DNA of 64,000 nucleotides, taken from NCBI RefSeq assembly GCF_025947365.1, contig NZ_CP110012.1, positions 1,984,001 to 2,048,000 on the forward strand. The letters run 5' to 3'. The translations under genes and the position numbers were made by a program. The notes beneath the pieces were generated by a model, which was given only the letters and a program-made list of their open reading frames with translations, had not been told where the DNA came from and did no database searches. The stretch's first letter is position 1; each line of letters opens with the position of its first letter. Positions 50,437-60,073 of the stretch are shown piece after piece. This stretch comes from Flavobacterium sp. N502540 (lineage in GTDB: Bacteria; Bacteroidota; Bacteroidia; Flavobacteriales; Flavobacteriaceae).

Positions 50437-51656
50437 TAAGCTATCTTTTAAAATCGGGAATGCTGCTTTTGATTTTTTATGCAGTATATAAAATGGTATT
50501 GGAAAACGAAAAAATGTTTCGTTTTAATCGTGCGTATTTGCTGGTGAGTTTGGTTTTTAGTTTTATAATTCCGCTGCAAATTATCTCGATTGGATCTTTT
50601 GTTACAGATAAAATTGGGTTGGTTCAATTGAATGAACTGGTACTCGAGAGAAGTACTGAACGGCTTAATACAATCTCGGCCAATGACTTTTTGTTGGTTT
50701 TGATTGTAGTGCTTTATGGTGCTGTGTTTTGTATGTTGATGGCTCGCTTTGTATGGAATCTTATTTCATTTTTTAAGAAAACACAGGGCAATGAGATACA
50801 GTTTGTAAATGGACAAAAGATTGTACTGGTTCAGGAAGCGGGCTTGCCGTACTCTTTCTGGAAATCAATTTTTGTTAATAAAACAGAATTTGAAAATGGT
50901 AAGATTCCATCAGAATTAATAGTACACGAAAATGCACATTTAAAGCAAAGGCATACCTTGGATGTTCTTTTTATTGAGCTGCTGCAGATTGTTTTTTGGT
51001 TCAATCCGTTGCTTTTTCTCTATAAAAAAGCGATTAAACTTAATCATGAATTTCTGGCTGATGAAGCTGTAAATGTGCAGTTTGGAGAGGTTAAAAGCTA
51101 TCAGCATTTGTTGCTTGATTTTGCTTCCAATAAAAATACGGTTGCTCTGGCGAGCAATATCAATTATTTAATAACTAAAAAACGTTTACTTATGATGACG
51201 AAAAAAGAATCTCCAATTAAAATGGTGTTTAAGGTATTTACGGTAGGTGCGATTTATGCCTTGTTATTGTTTGTTTTTAGTACGAACGCGACAGCTCAAA
51301 AAAAGTCTGGTAAAGCAGAAGTTAGCGATAAAGATCTTTACGTGCTGGAAGATGTCGAGAAATTGCCTGAATATCCAGGGGGCATGGCAGAGTTTTATAA
51401 GTTTATAGGGAAGAATTTCAAAATGCCGGCAGCAGTTGGAAAAAATAAAATTGAAGGAAAAACGTATATGGAATTCACTATTGAAAAAGATGGTAGTCTT
51501 TCGGATATTAAAACAATTAAAGATTCAGGTTATGGGATAGGGAATGAGATTATCCGTGTCCTGAAGCTTTCACCAAAATGGACCGCTGCAACGCAAAAAG
51601 GAAAAGCGGTTAGGGTGCAGTATAGTCTGCCGATCACGGTACAGGCCGAGAAATAG
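50433..51656 (+). CDS. BlaR1-like M56 membrane metallopeptidase with C-terminal TonB domain
   Basis: 407 residues. Four N-terminal helices and a cytoplasmic zinc protease domain with HENAHLKQRHTLDVLFIELL (HExxH near residue 164) and NHEFLADEAV (third ligand Glu). Residues about 310-407 form a TonB C-terminal-like domain (YPGGMAEFYKFIGKNFKMPA, GKTYMEFTIEKDGSLSDIKT) instead of a penicillin-binding sensor domain, so it senses something other than a beta-lactam. Known architecture in Bacteroidota. Translationally coupled to blaI. Confidence 0.92.
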   Translation: MISYLLKSGMLLLIFYAVYKMVLENEKMFRFNRAYLLVSLVFSFIIPLQIISIGSFVTDKIGLVQLNELVLERSTERLNTISANDFLLVLIVVLYGAVFCMLMARFVWNLISFFKKTQGNEIQFVNGQKIVLVQEAGLPYSFWKSIFVNKTEFENGKIPSELIVHENAHLKQRHTLDVLFIELLQIVFWFNPLLFLYKKAIKLNHEFLADEAVNVQFGEVKSYQHLLLDFASNKNTVALASNINYLITKKRLLMMTKKESPIKMVFKVFTVGAIYALLLFVFSTNATAQKKSGKAEVSDKDLYVLEDVEKLPEYPGGMAEFYKFIGKNFKMPAAVGKNKIEGKTYMEFTIEKDGSLSDIKTIKDSGYGIGNEIIRVLKLSPKWTAATQKGKAVRVQYSLPITVQAEK

Positions 51657-51659
51657 TTT

Positions 51660-51765
51660 TTTTTAAAGGTGCAGAGGTTTAAAGGTGCAAAGGGACAAAG
51701 GTTTCTTTTGAAGATGAATAGCTTTGTTTCTTTGTCTCTTTGCTTCTTTGAACCTGTTAAGAAAA
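51660..51765. repeat. 'aaaggtgcagaggt' tandem repeat and its complement
   Basis: aaaggtgcagaggtttaaag-type run followed by ctttgtttctttgtctcttt-type run, the same units as at 48935-49435. Confidence 0.65.
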
Positions 51766-51770
51766 AAAAA

Positions 51771-51795
51771 TCCGCTTCTGGATTCCAGAAGCGGA
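51771..51795. terminator. Bidirectional terminator between blaR1-like and saccharopine dehydrogenase-like genes
   Basis: Perfect tccgcttctgga / tccagaagcgga stem with almost no loop, preceded by nine A and followed by an A/T-rich run, between convergent genes. Confidence 0.75.
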
Positions 51796-51844
51796 TAAAA
51801 TAAAAAACTAAAAAAAAAATTCTAAAAAACAAACAATCCAGATC

Positions 51845-53209
51845 TTAGAACAAATCTGGATTATATCCAAAATAGGGCATTTTTTGCTCGTTAAAAATAA
51901 CCCCGTATTCTTCTAACTCGTTTAAAATAGGCAGGTATACTTCTTTTTTTATTGGAAGTTGTACGCCGGGAGTTGTGATTTTTCCATTTAAAATTAACAG
52001 CGTTGCCATTGCAACCGGCAACCCCACGGTTTTTGCCATGGCGGTATAAGTTTGGTCGTCGCCAATACAAACCATTTTCGAGTCAATTTGTTTTTTCTTA
52101 CCATTGAGCTCATAACCAAATTTATGGTACATGACAATCATATCTTTGTCATCTGGTTCTAAAGACCAGCTGTCGGATAATATTTTTTCTAATATCTGTG
52201 CCGGAGTGGCATTAGGCAGGTTTACTTTTTTGTTTGGATTAAAAAGATCTAGTTCCAGAAGTTTGTCCCACATAATATCGTCCTGATCAATTTTTAAGAT
52301 CAGACGGGTTTTGATTTCTGCCGAATCGGTTGGGTGATACGGTAAAAAAGAATTCACGAATTGACGGTAGCTCATGTTCTCGGAATCTTCCATGATATAA
52401 CTGTCGTCTGTCATGCCCAATTGGACAAACATATTCCATGCTTTCGAAAAACCAACTCTTCTAATGGTTCCGCGGTACAAAGTCAAGACATTGTCTAAAC
52501 CGTAAACCGATTTGTATTTAAGAGAATCGCGGTTAGAATAAGCTTCAAATTTTCCGTAGCCTTCGACTTCCAGGAATTCGGTGCGTCGAAATAAAGCGCT
52601 GTAGGGAATGTATTTATAAGTGCCTTCCTGAATGAATTTTGCAGCACCGCCCTGTCCGGCCAGAACTACATTTCGTGGAGCCCAGGTAAATTTGTAATTC
52701 CATAAATTATTGTCAGATTCGGGAGCAACTAAGCCGCCGCAGAACGATTCAAAAAGCAGCATTTTTCCACCTTTGGCTCTGATTTCATCAATGACTTTCA
52801 TGGCGCTCATGTGATCGATCCCAGGATCAAGCCCGATTTCGTTCATGAAAACCAGATTGTTTTTCTTTGCCTCTTCGTCAAGTGCCTGCATGGCATCACT
52901 GATATAAGAAGCGGTAACCAGATGTTTTTTAAATTCAAGACAGTCTTTTGCGATCTCGATATGTAAATGAGCAGGCAGCATCGAGATTACGATAGAAGCT
53001 TTTTCGATGGCCGCTTTTCTTTCTTCAGTATCAAAAATGTTTAAAGCAATTGGAGTCGCATTAGGATGTTTTTGTGTCTTTTTTTCGGCTAAGGCCAAAG
53101 ATAGATCTGCCACAACAAGGTGTAGATTTTCACTTTCTGATTTTGCTAGTAAATATCGTATTAAAGACGACGCAGATCTACCAGCTCCAATGATTAAAAT
53201 GCTTCTCAT
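51845..53209 (-). CDS. Saccharopine dehydrogenase-like oxidoreductase (Lys9 type)
   Basis: 454 residues. NAD(P) loop SILIIGAGRSASSLIRYLLA at the N-terminus, VVISMLP-type segment ASIVISMLPAHLHIEIAKD, GLDPGIDHMSAMKVIDE (conserved in saccharopine dehydrogenases/homospermidine-synthase-like enzymes) and the C-terminal substrate domain FESFCGGLVAPESDNNLWNY. Probably reversible formation/cleavage of saccharopine in lysine degradation; no other lysine catabolism gene is adjacent. Confidence 0.88.
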   Translation of the reverse strand: MRSILIIGAGRSASSLIRYLLAKSESENLHLVVADLSLALAEKKTQKHPNATPIALNIFDTEERKAAIEKASIVISMLPAHLHIEIAKDCLEFKKHLVTASYISDAMQALDEEAKKNNLVFMNEIGLDPGIDHMSAMKVIDEIRAKGGKMLLFESFCGGLVAPESDNNLWNYKFTWAPRNVVLAGQGGAAKFIQEGTYKYIPYSALFRRTEFLEVEGYGKFEAYSNRDSLKYKSVYGLDNVLTLYRGTIRRVGFSKAWNMFVQLGMTDDSYIMEDSENMSYRQFVNSFLPYHPTDSAEIKTRLILKIDQDDIMWDKLLELDLFNPNKKVNLPNATPAQILEKILSDSWSLEPDDKDMIVMYHKFGYELNGKKKQIDSKMVCIGDDQTYTAMAKTVGLPVAMATLLILNGKITTPGVQLPIKKEVYLPILNELEEYGVIFNEQKMPYFGYNPDLF

Positions 53210-53401
53210 ATTTTATATTTATAACACAAATATATTAAAATGTTAAATATATAACAATTTTAATTTCAGAAAAATATTAGATGCTTTTTTTTAATGCCAA
53301 AAAAATAGAAATTCTTTTTAATGATAAATATTTTTCAAAAGTAAAATGCTTTTTATGTACGATTGAAGTATTTTTGTGTGAGAATCGAAAGTATAGAAAA
53401 T

Positions 53402-53788
53402 ATGAAAAGAAGAATTGTTTTGGCAGCTGCTTTTATGGGAATGTTAGCGATCATTTTGGGCGCTTTTGGTGCACATTTACTGAAGAAATACTTAGGTGTA
53501 GAAGAATTAAACACTTTTGAAGTTGGTGTTCGCTACCAAATGTATCATGCTTTATTTTTACTTTTTCTTTCGACTCAAAAAGATATCGCCGAGAAAACAG
53601 TTAAAACGATCTACAATTTGGTCGTTGCAGGAGTGCTGCTTTTTAGCGGATCTATCTATTTGTTAGCTACAAAAAGCCTCACGGTTTTTGATTTTAAAAT
53701 TATCGTATTCGCAACTCCATTGGGTGGTTTTTTATTAATTATTGCCTGGGCGCTCTTATTTGTTACGATTTTGAGGAGAAAATCATAA
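53402..53788 (+). CDS. DUF423 family membrane protein
   Basis: 128 residues from ATG 53402 (MKRRIVLAAAFMGMLAIILG). Four hydrophobic helices with the DUF423 pattern GAFGAHLLKKYLGVEELNTF, GVRYQMYHALFLLFL and ATPLGGFLLIIAWALL. Function unknown. ATG 53363 in frame precedes a -7-like TATTTTTG (53369-53376), so the later start is better. Confidence 0.9.
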   Translation: MKRRIVLAAAFMGMLAIILGAFGAHLLKKYLGVEELNTFEVGVRYQMYHALFLLFLSTQKDIAEKTVKTIYNLVVAGVLLFSGSIYLLATKSLTVFDFKIIVFATPLGGFLLIIAWALLFVTILRRKS

Positions 53789-54089
53789 AATACCGAATAA
53801 AAAATTCTATCTAAAAATTAATCTTTAATTTTGTCTCATAAATAACATATAATCTTGTTTATGTGAGTTTCTATTGTTTTTTGCTTTGATGCATAAATAA
53901 TATAACAAATTCATTTATAGGGTTATAGAAAAATGAATTAGAGGCATTTATTTTTTGTTTTATTCATTTTAGGAGTTTAAATTTTAACTAATTAGCATAA
54001 ATAAAAGTGAAATTTAAATTTTTTTAAAGGTTTAATAATAAATTATATAATTTTGCATTCTCTTAAACATCACACACAACTAAAAATTT
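53789..54089. other. AT-rich upstream region of pckA
   Basis: 301 bp, strongly AT-rich, no ORF. TAATTTTG at 54048-54055 is an exact -7 (TAnnTTTG) element 35 bp before pckA; no TTG at the right distance. Nothing else recognised. Confidence 0.45.
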
Positions 54090-55694
54090 ATGGACAGTCA
54101 CACAGTTTTCACGCAATCGATTTCGCTGAAAGAATTAGGAATTGAAAATGCAAAGGTTCGATATCAACTATCTGCAGATGAATTACATGCGATCACTTTG
54201 CAATCAGGTCAAGGTGTTGAGAACTCCACGGGAGCATTGGCAATTAATACGGGCGAATTTACAGGACGTTCTCCTCAGGATCGTTATATTGTAAAAGATA
54301 GTATTACCGGAGATCAGGTTTGGTGGGGAAATGTAAACATTTCTTTTGAACCGGATGCTTTTGAAAGATTATACAATAAGGTAACACAGTATTTATCAAA
54401 TAAAGAAGTTTTTGTTCGCGATTCTTATGTTTGTTCTGATGCTAATTACAGATTAAATGTTCGTGTTGTTACTGAAACAGCATGGTCTAATTTGTTTTGT
54501 TACAATATGTTTTTAAGACCGGAAGAGTCAGAATTGACTAATTTTACTCCGGAATGGACTGTAGTTTGTGCTCCGGGTTTTATGGCAGATCCTGCTGTAG
54601 ACGGAACGCGTCAGTCTAATTTTGCTATTTTAGATTTTACTAAAAAGATCGCACTTATTGGAGGAACAGGGTATACAGGAGAAATGAAAAAGGGGATTTT
54701 CTCTGCATTAAACTTCATCTTGCCGGTTTTCAAAAATACTTTACCAATGCACTGTAGTGCGAATGTTGGTGAAAAAGGAGATACTGCAATTTTCTTCGGA
54801 TTATCAGGAACAGGAAAAACTACTTTATCAGCAGATCCGCAACGTAAGTTAATCGGAGACGATGAACACGGCTGGACTGCAGAAAATACAGTTTTCAACT
54901 TTGAAGGTGGATGTTATGCAAAAGTAATTAACCTTACAGAAGAAAACGAACCAGACATTTTCAGAGCGATCAAAAAAGGAGCGCTTTTAGAAAATGTGGT
55001 TTTCAAACCGGGAACAAACGAGGTAGATTATGATGATGTTTCGATCACTCAAAATACACGTGTAAGTTACCCAATTACTCATATCGATAATATTCAGCCA
55101 GGTTCTATTGGACATAATCCTAAGAATATATTTTTCTTAACCGCAGATTCTTTCGGAATTTTGCCTCCAATATCAAAACTGACTCCTGGACAGGCTGCTT
55201 ACTATTTTATCTCAGGATATACAGCTAAAGTTGCCGGAACAGAAGCAGGGGTTACAGAGCCTCAGCCTAATTTCTCAGCTTGTTTTGGAGCACCATTCAT
55301 GCCGTTACATCCAACACGTTACGCAGAAATGCTAACTAAAAAAATGGAAGAAGCTAACGTAACAGTTTGGTTGATCAATACAGGTTGGACAGGTGGTCCT
55401 TACGGAACTGGAAGCCGTATGAAGTTGAAATACACTCGTGCCATGATTACCGCTGCCTTAAACGGAGAATTGGATAACGTAAACTTTAAAAATCATAAAG
55501 TATTTGGAATTGCACAGCCTGAAACTTGTCCAAATGTTCCAAATGAAATTTTAGATCCTAGAAATACTTGGGAAGATCCTGAGTTGTACGACAAAAAAGC
55601 AGTTGAATTGGCTCAGAAATTTAAAGCTAATTTCGCGAAATTTGAAGAATTTGCTAATGCCGAAATTTTGGCTGGCGCACCGATCATAGAATAA
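54090..55694 (+). CDS. pckA: Phosphoenolpyruvate carboxykinase (ATP)
   Basis: 534 residues, full length. Signature motifs: TGEFTGRSPQDRYIVKD, Lys/His metal site GGTGYTGEMKKGIFSALNF, kinase P-loop FFGLSGTGKTTLSADP near residue 237, and ENTVFNFEGGCYAKVINL. Converts oxaloacetate plus ATP to PEP in gluconeogenesis. Stand-alone gene with its own terminator. Confidence 0.97.
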   Translation: MDSHTVFTQSISLKELGIENAKVRYQLSADELHAITLQSGQGVENSTGALAINTGEFTGRSPQDRYIVKDSITGDQVWWGNVNISFEPDAFERLYNKVTQYLSNKEVFVRDSYVCSDANYRLNVRVVTETAWSNLFCYNMFLRPEESELTNFTPEWTVVCAPGFMADPAVDGTRQSNFAILDFTKKIALIGGTGYTGEMKKGIFSALNFILPVFKNTLPMHCSANVGEKGDTAIFFGLSGTGKTTLSADPQRKLIGDDEHGWTAENTVFNFEGGCYAKVINLTEENEPDIFRAIKKGALLENVVFKPGTNEVDYDDVSITQNTRVSYPITHIDNIQPGSIGHNPKNIFFLTADSFGILPPISKLTPGQAAYYFISGYTAKVAGTEAGVTEPQPNFSACFGAPFMPLHPTRYAEMLTKKMEEANVTVWLINTGWTGGPYGTGSRMKLKYTRAMITAALNGELDNVNFKNHKVFGIAQPETCPNVPNEILDPRNTWEDPELYDKKAVELAQKFKANFAKFEEFANAEILAGAPIIE

Positions 55695-55715
55695 GGAAGA
55701 TTACTAATTCAAACT

Positions 55716-55747
55716 AAAAAAAGCTGTTCGTTATGAACAGCTTTTTT
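55716..55747 (+). terminator. Terminator of pckA
   Basis: aaaaaagctgttc / gaacagctttttt with loop gttat. Confidence 0.9.
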
Positions 55748-55754
55748 GTTTGGT

Positions 55755-55862
55755 ATTCGGTCTCAGTCTTCAGTCTTCAGTTTAGTCTCAGTCTCAGTCT
55801 CAGTTTTCAGTCACAGTTAAGAAACTGCGACTGCGACTGCGACTGCTAACTGCGACTGCCAA
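55755..55862. repeat. 'cagtctcagt' and 'gcgactgcgactg' tandem repeats
   Basis: tctcagtcttcagtcttcag then gactgcgactgcgactgct, units of 6 to 10 bp also found at 18200-18290. The run ends exactly at the 3' end of the phytase gene. Confidence 0.7.
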
Positions 55863-55863
55863 C

Positions 55864-56919
55864 TTATTTCTTCTCATCAATACGTTTCTGTATCAAATTC
55901 CAGGCATAGTAGTGAAAGGTCATCCCGTTGCTCATCGCTACGAAAAGGCCATTTTTAAAGCTTCCGGCTAGATTGATGCTGGTAACATCGGCACCATCAC
56001 ATTCAATAGTCGATGTTGGAATTTCTGCTAAAAGCGGGTAGCTATTCGGATTGCCATTTGCTCCTTCTCTCGGGTACACCATAAAAGTGTTCGCTTGCTG
56101 GTTGGAGACCAGAATGTATCCGGTAGAATCTGTTTTCTTGTAAATCGCGATTCCTTCATTATCCCCTTTAAATCCTGTTTTTCCGAAAACGGTCAGCTCT
56201 TTGTTGTCATTTAGGGCAGGATCGGCTTTGTATTTTCTGATTCCGAATTGTTCATCACAATACAAAACAGTTCCTAATTCATTATCTACTGCAATAGCCT
56301 CGATTTCTTTCTTACCGCTGTAGGCACCAAACTTCCGAACGACTTTTGCTGTAGCAAATTTTCCATTTCCTGTAAGCTCATATTGCCATAAGTAACTTCC
56401 CGATGGTCCTGATTTTCTACCTGTAATAGCAAAGATTTTGCCATCCGTTTTTCGGGTGTACAAAGCAATTCCCATTGGATCACGTAATTCTTCACCCTCG
56501 AAAACAGCGATTCCACCATTGTCAATTGCTTTTAAATCAGGTAAACTAAAGATTCTTATTTTGTTTGATTCACGTTCTGTAGTAACAGCAATATCAACTT
56601 TTTTTCCATCTACGATTAAGCCGTAAGCGATATCAACATTGTTTGGGCGTTTTAGCACTTCAGATTTTGCAATGATTTTTCCTTTTAAATCAAAAGCGTA
56701 CAAAGCACCGTCTGTATCTTTATCCGTTCCGATAATAATGCTTTTCGAAGAATCTGTTGGGTGCATCCAGATCGCAGGATCATCTGTATCGTGAGGCAGG
56801 GCTTCAGTAACAACGGTTGGTTTTACAGCATTTGCAGCTACGGGTGCCAGTTTATCCTCTTTACAAGCGATGAATAAAGTACTTAAAAGTATAAAGGCGA
56901 GTATCGTTTTATTTTTCAT
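55864..56919 (-). CDS. Beta-propeller 3-phytase, lipoprotein
   Basis: 351 residues from ATG 56919 (MKNKTILAFILLSTLFIAC; lipobox Cys19). Phytase beta-propeller motifs: HDTDDPAIWMHPTDSSKSI, GTDKDTDGALYAFDLKG, RPNNVDIAYG, DNEGIAIYKKTDSTGYILVS. Releases phosphate from inositol hexakisphosphate with calcium at the cell surface. Directly downstream of a TonB-dependent receptor, separated by a 61-bp spacer with a hairpin; together a phosphate/phytate scavenging pair. ATG 56931 is an alternative start. Confidence 0.92.
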   Translation of the reverse strand: MKNKTILAFILLSTLFIACKEDKLAPVAANAVKPTVVTEALPHDTDDPAIWMHPTDSSKSIIIGTDKDTDGALYAFDLKGKIIAKSEVLKRPNNVDIAYGLIVDGKKVDIAVTTERESNKIRIFSLPDLKAIDNGGIAVFEGEELRDPMGIALYTRKTDGKIFAITGRKSGPSGSYLWQYELTGNGKFATAKVVRKFGAYSGKKEIEAIAVDNELGTVLYCDEQFGIRKYKADPALNDNKELTVFGKTGFKGDNEGIAIYKKTDSTGYILVSNQQANTFMVYPREGANGNPNSYPLLAEIPTSTIECDGADVTSINLAGSFKNGLFVAMSNGMTFHYYAWNLIQKRIDEKK

Positions 56920-56940
56920 TATGGATTTCATTTTAATACC

Positions 56941-56970
56941 ATTAGACAGAGCTGTTAAGTTCTGTCTAAT
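56941..56970 (-). promoter_or_regulatory. Intra-operon hairpin between TonB receptor and phytase genes
   Basis: Perfect arms attagacaga / tctgtctaat (extended by c/g) around a 10-nt loop. No T run follows in the direction of transcription, so it probably sets mRNA stability or partial attenuation between receptor and phytase. Confidence 0.6.
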
Positions 56971-56993
56971 GTAAGGATTTTATAATTAGAGGA

Positions 56994-59804
56994 TTACAAG
57001 TCAAGTTTCAAACCAAAATTGTATCGGGCCTGATAGTACTCTGCCTGTTTGGTATGTGTTTTAACTCCCTGATAGTAACGCAATGGCTGATTGGTTAAAT
57101 TATTAGCTTCAGCAAAAAGGCGAAGTTTAGGTGTGATTTTGAAAGATGCATTGGCATCTAAGAAAAATTGTTTGTCATAGTAACTGTCTTTATAAGATTC
57201 TGAACCCAATTCATCTAAATAATCCGAAGTGAAATTGGTTGAAACTCTGGCAGAGAAACGTTTATTTTCCCACGATAAAGAACCGTTAAACATATGCGGA
57301 GTGGTTCCCGGAAGACTGATATTATTTCTTTCATTACCTTCTTCATCGGCGATTCCTTTTGCTTTAGATTTGGTGTAGGTGTAGTTCAGATAAATACCAA
57401 ATCCTTTAAGGAATTTCCCCGGAAGGAAATCCAACTGACGCTGAAAAGCGACTTCAAAGCCATAAACATCAACGGTATCTCCGTTTCTGGATTGTAAAAA
57501 CGACCAGTTTTCACCTGCCGGAATTGGATTTGCTTGGTTTGGGAAATCAGCAGCAAATTTTGAAGCAGTGTATTGGTTGTCGCTATAATTGTAAATGAAA
57601 TTTTCCAGTTTTTTATAGAAAACGCCTCCTGAAATTAATCCGACAGACTTGAAATAGTTTTCGGCCATGAAATCATAATTGTACGAGTAAGTGGCGTCAA
57701 GATCCGGATTTCCGGCTGTAATTTCTTTTTCGGCAGCGATATTGTTTACATACGGAGCCAGAGCATAATAGTCCGGTCTGGCCAAAGCGGTTGTAGCGGC
57801 AGCTCTTAAAACTAAATCTTTGGTAGCGTTGTATTGGAATGAGATGCTTGGCAGTAAATTAGTGTAAGAGTTGGTCGTATTGATTTGACTTTCTAATTTT
57901 TCTTCATCCAAAACACGGTTTCCGGTATAATCAATATGAGTGTTTTCTACTCGAAAACCTAAAACTATGGAGAGTTTATCGTTAAAATCCTGATCCCATC
58001 TTACATAAGCAGCATAAATGTTTTCTTTGGCATTAAAATTTACTGCTAAGAATTCTGATGGATCTGCTTTTTTATTGAATAACGCAGCGTTGTTTAAATC
58101 TAAACTTCCTAAGAAATTAGCCGAAGCAAAACTACCCGGAACATATTTACTACCCGGATTAAAGTTTTGACCGTCATAGAGACTGTTTGGAATTTGCGAC
58201 AGTAAAGCCATATCAGTATTGATTGGTGTGTAGGCAAAGAAATTGTTGTTTCTTTCTTTTTCTTTCAATCGAAGTCGGAGTCCGGTTCTTAATCTACCTT
58301 TTTGAGATGGTATTATAGTAAAAGGGAAACGGATATTAATTTTTGCTCCAAATTCACTTTCGCTGGTTTCATTTGTATTTTCGGTAGCCGTTTGGAACTT
58401 GAATTTGTCCAGAGACTCTCCGGTCGTTGCGATTAATGGAAATTCGATATCAGATAGATTCTGCGTTAAGTCCAAACCTTTCTGACGGTATTCGATATAA
58501 CGTTCTTCCGGACGGTATTCTCTGGCTTTTGCATAGTTGGCCGACCAGTCTAAATCGAGTTTAGAGTGGATTAAATGTTCTCCACGAATCGAGTAATTCT
58601 GAACACGCTGGTCTTCTAATCGGCTGTTTTTATTACGATTATTGTCAGATCCGCCCTTGGTTTGACGTTTTACACGGCCTTTAAAAGCTGTAATTTGTCC
58701 ACCATTATAAATGGGCTGAATATCATCGTAAGTAGTTCTGAAACGATTCTCTCTATCGTCTCTCCAGTTGTAAATAGCATTGGCAAAAATGGTGTTATTT
58801 TCATCAAATTTGTAATCTAATGCCACAGATCCGCTGCGGCGAATACGCTGTACATCGTATTTTCTAATCTCAGATGCCTGCAAGTATTCATTTCCGAATT
58901 TATCTTTTACCCATTCGTTCTCAATATTATCAGATCCGTAATTCACATTGTTATAAGATCCACTGAAAACTGCTCCCAGTTTATTGTCGAGAAAACGATT
59001 TCCATAAACCAATCCGGCTGTATAAGAGGCATGTTCACGAATTGGCAGATAACCTCCGGCCAATGTTGCTGAAATTCTCTCTCCATTTGGTGTAGCTCTT
59101 GTGATCAGGTTTACAGAACCTCCAATAGCATCTGCATCCATATCGGAAGTTAAGGTTTTATTGACTTCAATTGTCGAAATCATATCAGATGGAATCAAAT
59201 CCATTTGTACATTTCTATTATCTCCTTCTGCTGATGGAATACGATCTCCATTTAAGGTAACAGAGTTCAGTGAAGGAGCAAGTCCACGGATAATGATGTT
59301 ACGGGCTTCACCCTGATCGTTTTGCATGGTGATTCCCGGAACACGTTTTAAGGCATCCCCAACGTTGGCATCCGGAAAATGCCCCATTTGGTCAGAAGAG
59401 ATTACGTTTCCAATGTTTTTGTTGTTTTTTTGTTGGTTCAGGGCTTTTGCCTGACCTTTTAAGATATCTCCGACCACAACTTCGTTCAATTCAGTTCCCG
59501 AAGTTTTAAGTGCAAAATCAATTACGTTGTTTTTACCCTGTTCCACTGTAATTTCTTTTGTGAGAGCCGTGTATCCAATATATTTTACCTGTAACTGGTA
59601 GGTTCCTGCATTTATGCTAAGCAATTCAAAATGACCATTGTAATCTGTAACAGTATATTTGTTCTCGCCTACAATCTGAATCATTGCTCCCGGTAAAGGA
59701 AGTTTGTCATCTGTATCCAGCACTTTTCCTGAAATTATAGCCTTTTGAGCATAACCTGACAAGGCTAAAAACAGAAGTGTAATTACTAAATAAATTTTTT
59801 TCAT
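56994..59804 (-). CDS. TonB-dependent outer-membrane receptor
   Basis: 936 residues: signal peptide (KIYLVITLLFLALSGYAQK), carboxypeptidase-regulatory-like domain (SGKVLDTDDKLPLPGAMIQI, about residues 22-105), plug domain (MGHFPDANVGDALKRVPGIT, then IRGLAPSLNSVTLNGDRIPS), and a long beta-barrel ending YYQARYNFGLKLDL with the C-terminal aromatic strand. The size and CarboxypepD_reg domain fit the SusC-unlike, siderophore-type group found with phytases. Likely imports inositol phosphate or a released ligand; substrate is inferred from the neighbouring phytase. Confidence 0.93.
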   Translation of the reverse strand: MKKIYLVITLLFLALSGYAQKAIISGKVLDTDDKLPLPGAMIQIVGENKYTVTDYNGHFELLSINAGTYQLQVKYIGYTALTKEITVEQGKNNVIDFALKTSGTELNEVVVGDILKGQAKALNQQKNNKNIGNVISSDQMGHFPDANVGDALKRVPGITMQNDQGEARNIIIRGLAPSLNSVTLNGDRIPSAEGDNRNVQMDLIPSDMISTIEVNKTLTSDMDADAIGGSVNLITRATPNGERISATLAGGYLPIREHASYTAGLVYGNRFLDNKLGAVFSGSYNNVNYGSDNIENEWVKDKFGNEYLQASEIRKYDVQRIRRSGSVALDYKFDENNTIFANAIYNWRDDRENRFRTTYDDIQPIYNGGQITAFKGRVKRQTKGGSDNNRNKNSRLEDQRVQNYSIRGEHLIHSKLDLDWSANYAKAREYRPEERYIEYRQKGLDLTQNLSDIEFPLIATTGESLDKFKFQTATENTNETSESEFGAKINIRFPFTIIPSQKGRLRTGLRLRLKEKERNNNFFAYTPINTDMALLSQIPNSLYDGQNFNPGSKYVPGSFASANFLGSLDLNNAALFNKKADPSEFLAVNFNAKENIYAAYVRWDQDFNDKLSIVLGFRVENTHIDYTGNRVLDEEKLESQINTTNSYTNLLPSISFQYNATKDLVLRAAATTALARPDYYALAPYVNNIAAEKEITAGNPDLDATYSYNYDFMAENYFKSVGLISGGVFYKKLENFIYNYSDNQYTASKFAADFPNQANPIPAGENWSFLQSRNGDTVDVYGFEVAFQRQLDFLPGKFLKGFGIYLNYTYTKSKAKGIADEEGNERNNISLPGTTPHMFNGSLSWENKRFSARVSTNFTSDYLDELGSESYKDSYYDKQFFLDANASFKITPKLRLFAEANNLTNQPLRYYQGVKTHTKQAEYYQARYNFGLKLDL

Positions 59805-60003
59805 TTGTGTTTTAGTTTGATTTGCTGCGAAACTAGAGCCTGAATGTTATTAAAGGCCTTGAAAAAAATTAACATAGTGTTATGATTCATTATTTACATT
59901 AAAAATAGATTAATGTTGAAATAACATTTAAATGAGAAATGTTTTTTAAGAACCCAACTTAAAAGAAATGAACTATTTAACTTAGAATTTAATTTTTTGG
60001 CGC

Positions 60004-60011
60004 TAAATTTG
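60004..60011 (+). promoter_or_regulatory. -7 element upstream of DUF4407 gene
   Basis: TAAATTTG, exact TAnnTTTG, with TTA rather than TTG 19 bp upstream. It lies 62 bp before the ATG; a gcccgaagggc hairpin and two atcatcaatc repeats lie in the leader. Confidence 0.4.
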
Positions 60012-60073
60012 CCCTATCACAGGAGCCCGAAGGGCGGACTGACGAAATAATCATCAATCAAAAATCATCAATC

